NCBI GenBank assembly: GCA_018399865.1
Contig: JAGYNL010000148.1
Location: forward strand, 1-7,854
From: Candidatus Bipolaricaulota bacterium
GTDB lineage: Bacteria; Bipolaricaulota; Bipolaricaulia; UBA7950; UBA9294
Length of the DNA: 7,854 nucleotides
Reading direction: 5' to 3'
Position 1 is the first letter of the stretch, and every line of letters starts with the position of its first letter. The notes below the pieces were generated by a model, which searched no databases, was not told where the DNA came from, and worked only from the letters and a program-made list of their open reading frames with translations. Below, piece after piece: positions 1 through 6,295 of this stretch. The position numbers and the translations under genes were made by a program.

Positions 1-708
1 CTTCTCCACAAAGACACCCTTGACAGTTGCACTTGGAAGTTGAACCCAAGAGATGTCCTGAGGATCCAGCCGGTGTTTATCGGTAGCGGCCCTTCGGATC
101 CAGACGCTACTGGAACCGCATTCAATACGCTAATGAACCACGCCCATGATATTTGGAACCGCTGCGGGAGTGTTCGCTGCATCAAGTTTGCTGTTAACGA
201 TCCAATCTATGTGAATAACAGCGCTTATCGCGTACTCGACAACTCCTCTGAGGCAGCTAATCTAAGAGGAGAGGTCAACGTGACCAACGCTGTTGAGGTT
301 TTCGTTGTCGACCGAGTGTCCACAAGCGTTGCCTGCTTGTGGGGAGGCGGGGCATGCTTCTCCTCGGGAACAGCTTCGGCAAAGATTATGAGCTGCGATC
401 AGCAGATGGCCGTGCCATGCCCCTGCCCAAGTGCCTGCACAGGATTCTGTCCCTGCGGAGCCTGTCTATGTGGAGCAATCAGTCACTGTCACCTTGCCCA
501 CGAGCTGGGTCACGCACTGAACCTCGCGCATCCACCCGGGCCAAGCGGAGGCCTTGCCGCCACTACAGTCAACTCGAACATGGAGCCCAGTGGCTTTTGC
601 TGCGACAATCCCGATATGCAAAGCGCTAAGAACTGCCGCAATGCTAGTAACCCTCTCTTATCCGTGCTTCTTAGTATCTGTGATGGCAGCCCTGACATCA
701 ATGACTAA
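1..708 (+). CDS. Metzincin-like zinc metalloprotease, 5' end outside window
   Basis: The frame is open to the left edge, so the TTG at 40 is not a convincing start and the true N-terminus, including any signal peptide, is upstream. Numbering from codon 40, the active-site helix is HELGHALNLAH at residues 154-164 (nt 499-531). It carries three candidate zinc-binding His (154, 158, 164) and the general base Glu155. Met181, in an NSNMEPSG stretch 17 residues downstream, is a plausible Met-turn. Both features define the metzincin clan (matrixin/reprolysin-like). The usual Gly of HExxHxxGxxH is Asn161, a residue that can take the same backbone turn. Residues 127-144 hold seven Cys in a CPCPSACTGFCPCGACLC pattern, with another Cys at 150 and about 17 in the visible protein, suggesting a secreted, disulfide-bonded enzyme. 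The exact family cannot be assigned and the substrate is unknown. The gene ends with TAA and a hairpin follows. Confidence 0.75.
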   Translation, partial: LLHKDTLDSCTWKLNPRDVLRIQPVFIGSGPSDPDATGTAFNTLMNHAHDIWNRCGSVRCIKFAVNDPIYVNNSAYRVLDNSSEAANLRGEVNVTNAVEVFVVDRVSTSVACLWGGGACFSSGTASAKIMSCDQQMAVPCPCPSACTGFCPCGACLCGAISHCHLAHELGHALNLAHPPGPSGGLAATTVNSNMEPSGFCCDNPDMQSAKNCRNASNPLLSVLLSICDGSPDIND

Positions 709-733
709 GTAGTCATAGGCTGAAAGATTAATC

Positions 734-761
734 ACGGGGCTCCATGTAGGTAGAGCCCCGT
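734..761 (+). terminator. Hairpin, likely terminator of the metalloprotease gene
   Basis: A perfect 9-bp inverted repeat (ACGGGGCTC at 734-742, GAGCCCCGT at 753-761) encloses a 10-nt loop, 25 bp after the protease stop codon. GC-richness and position fit a transcription terminator. No clear T-run follows (TGCTCAGTT), so it may be weak, or may instead stabilise the mRNA 3' end. Confidence 0.5.
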
Positions 762-830
762 TGCTCAGTTAGATACTGCCTATCTACCGCTTCAATGGCG
801 CCCTTGATACTCCCCAAACACCTACGGGTC

Positions 831-1136
831 CTAGAATGGATGCTGTAGTAACGTGATACCTGGGACTACAGCGATCGTCTCGCCATTTTTACGTGTGAGG
901 AGACTTCTTTCTATGCTGTCAGGACACTCCATAAACTGGCGAAGTGCTCCCCGTGTGTGATTGATGCGTTGCTCTCGCAACACCTTTCCCTCCTTGTCTT
1001 GCACTAACGCCCATGTGTAGTGCTTGTGTGAGTCAAAAGCGATATACTCCCGCTGTGCGCCTCCTTGCGGCGTGTGCCACGGTTTTCCTACCGACAGCTT
1101 ACCACGCCGTCGCCACGGAGGCGCGCTTTCATAACA
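831..1136 (-). pseudogene. Decayed N-terminal fragment of an IS110-family transposase
   Basis: On the minus strand a frame is open from 1136 to a TAG at 831-833 (about 100 codons) with no credible start codon. Its middle, nt 1049 to about 915, reads EYIAFDSHKHYTWALVQDKE, then GKVLREQRINHTRGALRQFM. This resembles the N-terminal RuvC-like (DEDD) domain of IS110/IS116/IS902 transposases, with the first catalytic Asp of FDSHKH at 1032-1034. After about 50 recognisable residues the match stops, where the family normally continues with a VAVE...NWYW-type segment, and the frame ends in unrelated sequence. The C-terminal catalytic-Ser domain is missing. Family assignment is from recalled motif similarity. 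It is clearly too short to be functional. Confidence 0.55.
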
Positions 1137-1137
1137 T

Positions 1138-1154
1138 CACATACCCCATTTTCT
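1138..1154 (+). repeat. Candidate left end motif of the Y1 element
   Basis: CACATACCCCATTTTCT is close to the reverse complement of the element's right ends. Reversed, the second copy at 6268-6282 reads CACATACCCTATTTC, nearly identical apart from one substitution and one T indel. It lies 81 bp upstream of the transposase ATG and abuts the IS110 remnant. Confidence 0.45.
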
Positions 1155-1218
1155 GTCCTTAATCAAGCAGATCTCTCGTGCTATTCTCTTGTTTGGTCAT
1201 CTCTGGTACACTACGTAC

Positions 1219-1875
1219 ATGGCTCGCATAGCTCGGGTCGTTGTGCCCGGTACACCGCACCACGTCACGCAACGCGGAGTAAGACGGATGGATGTATTCT
1301 TTTCCGATGATGACCGGCGTGCCTATATCAGATTCCTTTCGGAGCAGGGCAAACGGTTCGGTCTGCGCTATCTTGCCTGGTGTCTAATGACAAACCACGT
1401 ACATCTCATCGTCATACCGGAGACGCAAACAAGTCTGGCAAAAGGCATCGGCGAGGCCCACAAACGATACACGCGTATGATCGACTTCCGTGAAGGCTGG
1501 CGCAGCTACCTTTTCCAGGGACGCTTTTTCTGGTGCCCACTTGAAGAATCCTATGCAATTGCTGCAATTCGCTACGTTCTTCGCAATCCTGTTCGTGCCA
1601 AGATCGTCACGCAGGCTTGGTCATACCGTTGGTCAAATGCCGTGTGGCTTGTGGGTGACAAAGAAGACGACCCGCTCGTGAAAGGATCTTCATTATTCCA
1701 GGAGGTTGATAACTGGCGGGACCTTCTTTCTGTTGACCCTGATGAATCAAATAACATTCGGCTTAACACGACGACTGGTAGACCAATAGGGGATAGAACT
1801 TTCGTGGAGAGTGTGGAACAGTTGACTGGACGCACTCTTCGCGTGCACGAGGCTGGCCGCAGGCCGGATAAATAA
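1219..1875 (+). CDS. REP-associated/IS200-like Y1 transposase
   Basis: A 218-residue single-strand DNA transposase of the Y1_Tnp (TnpA_REP/RAYT-like) family. The N-terminus MARIARVVVPGTPHHVTQRG matches the usual family start, so ATG 1219 is preferred over an upstream TTG at 1189, which would add ten atypical residues. The HUH metal-binding motif is MTNHVHLIV (His60, His62). The catalytic Tyr is Tyr84 in AHKRYTRM, followed by a YLFQGRFFW segment and RYVLRNPVRA at about 118-127, all characteristic. The C-terminal tail TGRPIGDRTFVESVEQLTGR is typical of the longer RAYT-like subgroup. Length is normal and all core residues are present, so the protein could be active. No good Shine-Dalgarno sequence precedes the ATG. 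The permease fusion begins 54 bp downstream in the same direction. A decayed relative of this gene's 3' half lies at 6058-6258. Confidence 0.9.
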   Translation: MARIARVVVPGTPHHVTQRGVRRMDVFFSDDDRRAYIRFLSEQGKRFGLRYLAWCLMTNHVHLIVIPETQTSLAKGIGEAHKRYTRMIDFREGWRSYLFQGRFFWCPLEESYAIAAIRYVLRNPVRAKIVTQAWSYRWSNAVWLVGDKEDDPLVKGSSLFQEVDNWRDLLSVDPDESNNIRLNTTTGRPIGDRTFVESVEQLTGRTLRVHEAGRRPDK

Positions 1876-1890
1876 GGTATGTGTCCCCGG
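1789..1890 (+). repeat. Direct repeat copy A: 3' end of Y1 transposase plus right terminus
   Basis: About 100 bp, covering the last codons of the transposase and the terminal GGTATGTGTCCCCGG (1876-1890), match 6184-6289 in the same orientation with scattered substitutions and small indels. A short hairpin (GGCC-GCA-GGCC, extended to 1853-1867) lies just before the stop codon. It is not conserved in the second copy. Homology ends at about 1889, marking the element boundary. Confidence 0.7.
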
Positions 1891-1929
1891 AATAATGAAG
1901 CTACAGGAAGCAGGCTTGCTATCATATCG

Positions 1930-4900
1930 ATGCCGCTTGTTGAGAGAAGCGTCCTGATAGTTCTTGTTGGATTAGTAACGATCTGGTTTACTCTCTTTGC
2001 GTTAGATCTTGCCCGGGGCACGCCAGCCGTGCAGGCCCTAAACCAGGCTGGGCAAGGATTCGTCGACTACATTACGAACCTTATACACGGAGATCTTGGC
2101 AAGACATCGTCCGGAGGGCCAACCTCTCTTAGAAGACCTGTTTCCTGTGTACTGGCCGAAACCCTTCCTCGGAGCATAGGGCTTCTGGGTATCACGATGG
2201 GTGTCTCTATGTTGGTCGGAATCTTTGTCGGCATTCTAGCAGCAACATCTGCCGGTCGGTTTGGCTCTTCTGTTATACTTGTCTTGTCTACCCTTGGAGT
2301 CTCAATACCCAGTTTCTTTCTTGCTCTGCTTTTTCAGATGCTGGTTGTCAAGATAACGCGAACGTTCGGGTACTCAATTCTGCCAACGGGCGGGTTCGGA
2401 TGGGATGGACATTTCGTTCTTCCAGCAATGGTTCTTGCAGCTCGTCCTCTAGCTCAGATCGCCAGGATAACCTACCTCAAAACCCGGGAGACCATGGACC
2501 AAAACTTCGTTAGGACAGCCCTCTCCAAGGGCTTGAACATCGGAGCTCTTCTAAGGCGGCACATAGCACGGAACATTGCTATCCCTGTTCTTACAACAGC
2601 AGCTGTGTCCCTGCGGTTTGCCCTGGGAGGCCTGCCTATTGTTGAAGCTTACTTTGGCTGGCCGGGAGCAGGACTTAAGCTTCTGCGGGCTATCTCGAAT
2701 CAGGATGATAATCTTACGGTGGCACTCCTTCTTTCTCTGGCCTTGTTCTTCATCATAATACAACTCTTCCTAGAAGCTTCATACCGCCTTTTTGATCCGC
2801 GCGTAGGCGAGATAGCTCACATGCGTAACGAGCAGCGCCCATCAATCCGAGGCGCGGCAGCAGCAATGACGGATATCTTTTCATCCCTCATGGAGCACAC
2901 AATGGGCTGGCTTCGATACGTAGGGCAGTCAATTCGTAGATATCATCCAGCATGGCCGACTTTCCAGCTGCCTTCTCATCGCTATAAGCAGGGCTTACGG
3001 CACTTGCTTAAGAGGCTAAACATCCCTCTTCTTGTTGGAGGTTCGCTGTGCCTTGGTTTACTTGTGGTTATTTTTTTCGGATCACGCCTAGCGCCACATG
3101 ATCCTTACCGTCTTGTAGGGCTTGAGAAGGTTGATGGAACGTGGATGGCTCCTCCTTTTGAGCCGAGCAGGCGCTTTCCTTGGGGAACAGATGCCCTTGG
3201 GCGTGGCCTGTTAAGCCTTATTCTTACCGGCGCTCAACAAACTCTATTCTTAGCATCCGTAGCAGTCGCGTTCCGGATGCTTATTGGAACTGTACTAGGC
3301 ATAGTGGCTGGATGGTGGCGGGGGTCACTCTTGGATCGAGCGATCACGGGGCTTGCCCAGACGATCAAGCCATTCCCAATTGTGCTTTTAACCATGCTGA
3401 TCATACTTGCCGTTGGCATCCGCCAGGGTGTATTGCCCTTTGTTGTAGGTCTATGTGCCGTCGGCTGGGGTGAGCTGGAACAGTTCATCCGCGCTGAGGT
3501 TATGGCTCTTCGCTCACGCCCCTTCGTGGAAAGCACGAAGGCCATGGGAGCAACAAGCCCACATATACTAGCTTTTCACATCTTCCCTCATCTGGCTCCA
3601 TCCCTCATGGCGCTCCTGGCAATGGAGTTTGCAGGTGTCTTGATACTGCTTGCTGAGCTCGGTTTTCTGGGCATATTCCTCGGTGGCGGAGCATATATGG
3701 AGATGGAGATGTTCAAACCTCCGCTTCACTATTCCGATGTCCCAGAGTGGGGATCGCTTCTCGCCAATTTTCGTCAGGCGGCTCAGTCTAAGCCTTGGCT
3801 AGGGATCTATCCATCACTTGCCATATTCGTCTCTGCTCTAGGCTTCCAGCTTATGGGCGAGGGTATCCGGCTGGAGATCGAACGTGGTCACATCTTCCTG
3901 AAGCGAATTCTCAATCGGTATACCCTTACGATAGGGGCTATCGCCGCGCTGATTCTGTATCTTCTCTCAGGTAATCTCGGATCAGGTGCTCTTTATAGGC
4001 AGTATGCCAACCAATTCGATGTCGATGCAGCAATGTCTCATGTATCCTTTTTGACGCAGGCAGAGCTGGGAGGTCGAGAGGTTGGCACACCAGGCGCTGA
4101 GGCTAGCGCAGACTGGATTGCGGATACTTTCGACGGTCTTGGCCTGCAAGCGATTGGTCAAGACAATAGCTATTTCCTGGAGACATATGGCGGGGTAGAG
4201 CGCCTAACCGGGATTCCTGTTCTGGAGCTAAGTGATGAAGGTCCGCCTCTCCAATATACAGAGGATTTTGCAGAATACGTCGACCAGTTCCGCTGCCTTG
4301 GCGAGGTAGAAGGCCGGATTCGATTTGTCTCATTCGGGGAGTCTCCGTCTTGGGGCAGAATGGATGTCAGCAGCTTTAGAAATTTCGATCTATCCCAGGA
4401 TGTGATTATGGTTCTATCGCCCGAGGAAGCTGAGTTACTGTCACTAAGGGAGTGTGCGGGTGTCCTCGTGGTGGCAAATGATCCTGATATGATAAGGAGA
4501 AGCTCAATCCTTTCTCCTGAAAGTAGGGTGGGAATAAGCCTTAGCTCCGTATCAGCATCCGAAGACCGCCCCTCGTTCTGGATATCAGAAGAGATAGCCG
4601 AACGCATACTTGCAGGATCAGATTTCACCCTGGACCAACTCCGCAAGCGCGTTCCCGAGATCGATGCACGTGATCCTCTAACGTTTGTTCTTCCATCCTC
4701 TGCTCATATGAAAGCCACAGGAAAGATAGAGCAGGATCTGGAGATTAGGCACGTGATAGGCTGGATTCCCGGGCTCAAAGGGAACCCGCGCGATCAGATG
4801 GACGACAAGGTGATAGCGATCCTGGCTCAGTACGATACCGCTCCTTCCCGCCCTGGATCCGGGGCAAGTCAGGGGGCAAATAACAACGCTAGCGGTATCG

Positions 4901-5421
4901 CCGTGCTGCTTGAGGTGTGCCGTCTCTTGACTCAGACAGAGTATTGGCCCAATAGAAGTTTCCTGGTCGTCGCAAGAAGCGTCACCGGGTGGAACGGCGG
5001 AGAACTGCGCGTTGAGCCAGACGCACAGTGGTTCCTAGATCGATCATCCCTTCCAGCTCAGTTCTTCGATATTGAAGCTGTATTGCGCTTGCGCGGGCTT
5101 GGGACAGGCACATCATCCAGTTTGGCCGTTGAGACCTCAGGTGGTATGCGCCTGTCTAACCTCCTGCGATCCTCCGCATCTAGTATGGGCGAACGTATGG
5201 CTGTGGTAGAAACACCGACTGATCTAAGCACCCTCTTTTCAGGTAAGTCCATCATGGAAAACGCAGATGCAGCACCGGAAGCAATACTATCTTGCCAGGG
5301 ATGGCAAGAAGCAACACAGCCATCAGACCCGTTTGCAGCAGTTACCCCAGAAAATTTGGGCAGAGCAGGCAGAGTTGCTTCTTTCGCCGCGATGATCCTA
5401 GGCCGCGAAGCAAGATACTGA
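1930..5421 (+). CDS. Fused DppB-DppC-type ABC permease with C-terminal M28 peptidase-like domain
   Basis: A 1163-residue fusion (numbered from ATG 1930). Residues 1-296 form a DppB-type permease: first membrane helix at about 8-28, a HGDLGK periplasmic motif, and the EAA loop VRTALSKG...HIARNIAIP at 192-219. A basic cytoplasmic linker (about 297-363) leads to a DppC-type permease: first helix at about 365-386, the periplasmic signature PWGTDALGRG at 417-426, and the EAA loop FVESTKAMGATSP at 532-544. One further helix (about 665-683) would export the rest. From about 697 the chain resembles an M28 aminopeptidase with a possible PA-like insert (about 760-905). Its metal ligands look replaced: Q967 for His (AQYDT), N985 for Asp (GANNNASG), S1017/V1018 for Glu-Glu, R1055 for Asp, and no C-terminal His (TQPSD at 1129-1133). 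An upstream ATG (1879) adds 17 atypical residues encoded by the transposon end. No ATPase or binding-protein gene is adjacent. The substrate is probably a peptide, by family only. Confidence 0.87.
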   Translation: MPLVERSVLIVLVGLVTIWFTLFALDLARGTPAVQALNQAGQGFVDYITNLIHGDLGKTSSGGPTSLRRPVSCVLAETLPRSIGLLGITMGVSMLVGIFVGILAATSAGRFGSSVILVLSTLGVSIPSFFLALLFQMLVVKITRTFGYSILPTGGFGWDGHFVLPAMVLAARPLAQIARITYLKTRETMDQNFVRTALSKGLNIGALLRRHIARNIAIPVLTTAAVSLRFALGGLPIVEAYFGWPGAGLKLLRAISNQDDNLTVALLLSLALFFIIIQLFLEASYRLFDPRVGEIAHMRNEQRPSIRGAAAAMTDIFSSLMEHTMGWLRYVGQSIRRYHPAWPTFQLPSHRYKQGLRHLLKRLNIPLLVGGSLCLGLLVVIFFGSRLAPHDPYRLVGLEKVDGTWMAPPFEPSRRFPWGTDALGRGLLSLILTGAQQTLFLASVAVAFRMLIGTVLGIVAGWWRGSLLDRAITGLAQTIKPFPIVLLTMLIILAVGIRQGVLPFVVGLCAVGWGELEQFIRAEVMALRSRPFVESTKAMGATSPHILAFHIFPHLAPSLMALLAMEFAGVLILLAELGFLGIFLGGGAYMEMEMFKPPLHYSDVPEWGSLLANFRQAAQSKPWLGIYPSLAIFVSALGFQLMGEGIRLEIERGHIFLKRILNRYTLTIGAIAALILYLLSGNLGSGALYRQYANQFDVDAAMSHVSFLTQAELGGREVGTPGAEASADWIADTFDGLGLQAIGQDNSYFLETYGGVERLTGIPVLELSDEGPPLQYTEDFAEYVDQFRCLGEVEGRIRFVSFGESPSWGRMDVSSFRNFDLSQDVIMVLSPEEAELLSLRECAGVLVVANDPDMIRRSSILSPESRVGISLSSVSASEDRPSFWISEEIAERILAGSDFTLDQLRKRVPEIDARDPLTFVLPSSAHMKATGKIEQDLEIRHVIGWIPGLKGNPRDQMDDKVIAILAQYDTAPSRPGSGASQGANNNASGIAVLLEVCRLLTQTEYWPNRSFLVVARSVTGWNGGELRVEPDAQWFLDRSSLPAQFFDIEAVLRLRGLGTGTSSSLAVETSGGMRLSNLLRSSASSMGERMAVVETPTDLSTLFSGKSIMENADAAPEAILSCQGWQEATQPSDPFAAVTPENLGRAGRVASFAAMILGREARY

Positions 5422-6057
5422 ACTTCGGGTCTGCATCAAGACAAGACAGCCCCGATCCGTTGAGCCAAGCAACCTCTTGAGCAATGAGGAGCCTTGTCTG
5501 CTTAGAGCTTCAAAGTATATAGTTTCAGAGCACAAGAAGATTGCAAGGGCAGTATGCATTTCTAAAGCCAGCAGTACTTGAAGAACACCAAAGGAGACCA
5601 AATAACAAAGCCGAATATTATGGGAATTCTCAGATCAAGCCTATCGGAGTTGTTCAGACAGCAAGCGATATACACAAGATGGACATTGTAGGCGTCCGGC
5701 ACCGCTTCGCAACGATCAGGTCCTCAATTGATAACTGCATGGAAGGCAGGAGCTACAAGCGATAGACATAAGCGACATCTCTTCCGAAAATGCATCTCTG
5801 CCAAGCCACAGTCAAGGTAACAGCAATCGGAGCTGCGCCCATTTGTGCCTTCATAGAAGTCCCGACAGCAAGAAGACTATATGGAGTGTTCACCCGCAAG
5901 GTTGCCAAAGGCTATAAGAAGGTCTAGGATCACATTGAACAGTGGATCGATATGTCTGTTCTCAAATAGGAGAGGAGCTTTGATTCTTCGGCGATATTAT
6001 GAGTGCTTTGCTCGCATGGATGTTCCTGAGTGACTGCAGGATACATGCATCCCGTCA
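5422..6057. other. Gene-poor stretch with no convincing coding region
   Basis: About 640 bp after the permease fusion. The open frames here are short (at most about 74 codons), are broken by stops in every frame and resemble no family I recognise. One frame is open from 5857 to a TGA at 6031 and continues in phase into the transposase remnant at 6058-6255. This could be the degraded 5' part of that element, but I cannot align it to the intact copy. No terminator with a clear stem and T-tract, tRNA or CRISPR-like repeat was seen. Confidence 0.5.
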
Positions 6058-6258
6058 ATGGAGAAACTGATTAGTGGTGCACGAATGGTAGTCAGCAAAA
6101 TCGTTTCCGGTCTTCGAAATGCCGTTCGGACTGGGATCTTAGGAGAGGCGGGTTCCTCTTTAAGCAATAATCCGCAGGTCCATGGGGATGATAGATCCTT
6201 CGTGGAGAGCGTGGAACCGTTAACTGGACGAACTCTTCCGCTTGCACAAGGCTGAGCG
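6058..6258 (+). pseudogene. Decayed second Y1 transposase, 3' part only
   Basis: A 65-codon frame whose second half is related to the transposase at 1219-1875. GLRNAVRTGIL (from nt 6109) aligns with VLRNPVRAKIV of the intact protein, and GDDRSFVESVEPLTGRTL (from about 6187) with GDRTFVESVEQLTGRTL. The roughly 40 residues between these blocks in the intact protein are reduced to about a dozen here, implying an internal deletion. A 1-bp difference near the end shifts the frame so that it stops early (TGA 6253-6255). The HUH motif and catalytic Tyr are absent, and the in-phase upstream frame carries a TGA at 6031. It cannot encode an active transposase. It marks an older insertion of a related element whose left end I could not find. 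Confidence 0.68.
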
Positions 6259-6289
6259 GAAATCAGAGAAATAGGGTATGTGTCCCCCG
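6184..6289 (+). repeat. Direct repeat copy B: decayed transposase 3' end plus right terminus
   Basis: Same orientation as 1789-1890. The core TTCGTGGAGAG, GTGGAAC and ACTGGACG blocks and the terminal GGTATGTGTCCCC (6275-6287) are shared, with substitutions between them. Similarity ends at about 6289, and the opposing gene's stop codon lies at 6296-6298. The element therefore inserted immediately beyond the 3' end of that gene without disrupting it. Confidence 0.7.
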
Positions 6290-6295
6290 ATTTAA

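Larger units (their letters stand above)
1138..1890 (+). mobile_element. Y1 (HUH) transposase element, apparently complete
   Basis: The single transposase gene at 1219-1875 is bracketed by short end motifs in inverted orientation: CACATACCCCATTTTCT at 1138-1154 and AAATAAGGTATGTGTCCCC at 1870-1888. The right end read in reverse gives CACATACCTTATTT, which agrees with the left end at 12 of 14 positions. The right end recurs in a second, decayed copy at 6269-6289, which supports it as a real element boundary. No target-site duplication was sought beyond this; HUH transposases generally make none. The left boundary is less certain because only one copy of it is visible. Confidence 0.5.

Noticed and set aside
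1189..1212. Possible promoter for the transposase (TTGTTT and TACACT)
   Set aside because: Spacing between the two boxes is only 12 bp, too short for a sigma-70 type promoter.
1572..2021. 149-codon minus-strand frame over the transposase end and permease start
   Set aside because: It lies opposite two well-supported genes and has a low-complexity Ser/Arg/Thr-rich composition typical of an antisense frame.
2821..2823. ATG as a separate start for the DppC-type half
   Set aside because: The frame is continuous with the DppB-type half and there is no stop codon or ribosome-binding site between them, so the fusion reading is simpler.
4170..4646. 158-codon minus-strand frame inside the permease fusion
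   Set aside because: Fully antisense to the peptidase-like domain, with Ser/Arg-rich composition and no motifs.
5292..5309. Perfect 7-bp inverted repeat CTTGCCA/TGGCAAG
   Set aside because: It lies inside the coding sequence with no T-tract, so it is not a credible terminator.
5541..5765. 74-codon plus-strand frame between the permease fusion and the transposase remnant
   Set aside because: It starts at TTG with no ribosome-binding site, has no recognisable motif, and lies in a stretch broken by stops in every frame.
5790..5927. 45-codon plus-strand frame starting MHLCQATVKV
   Set aside because: Too short and without a family match, Shine-Dalgarno site or conserved context.
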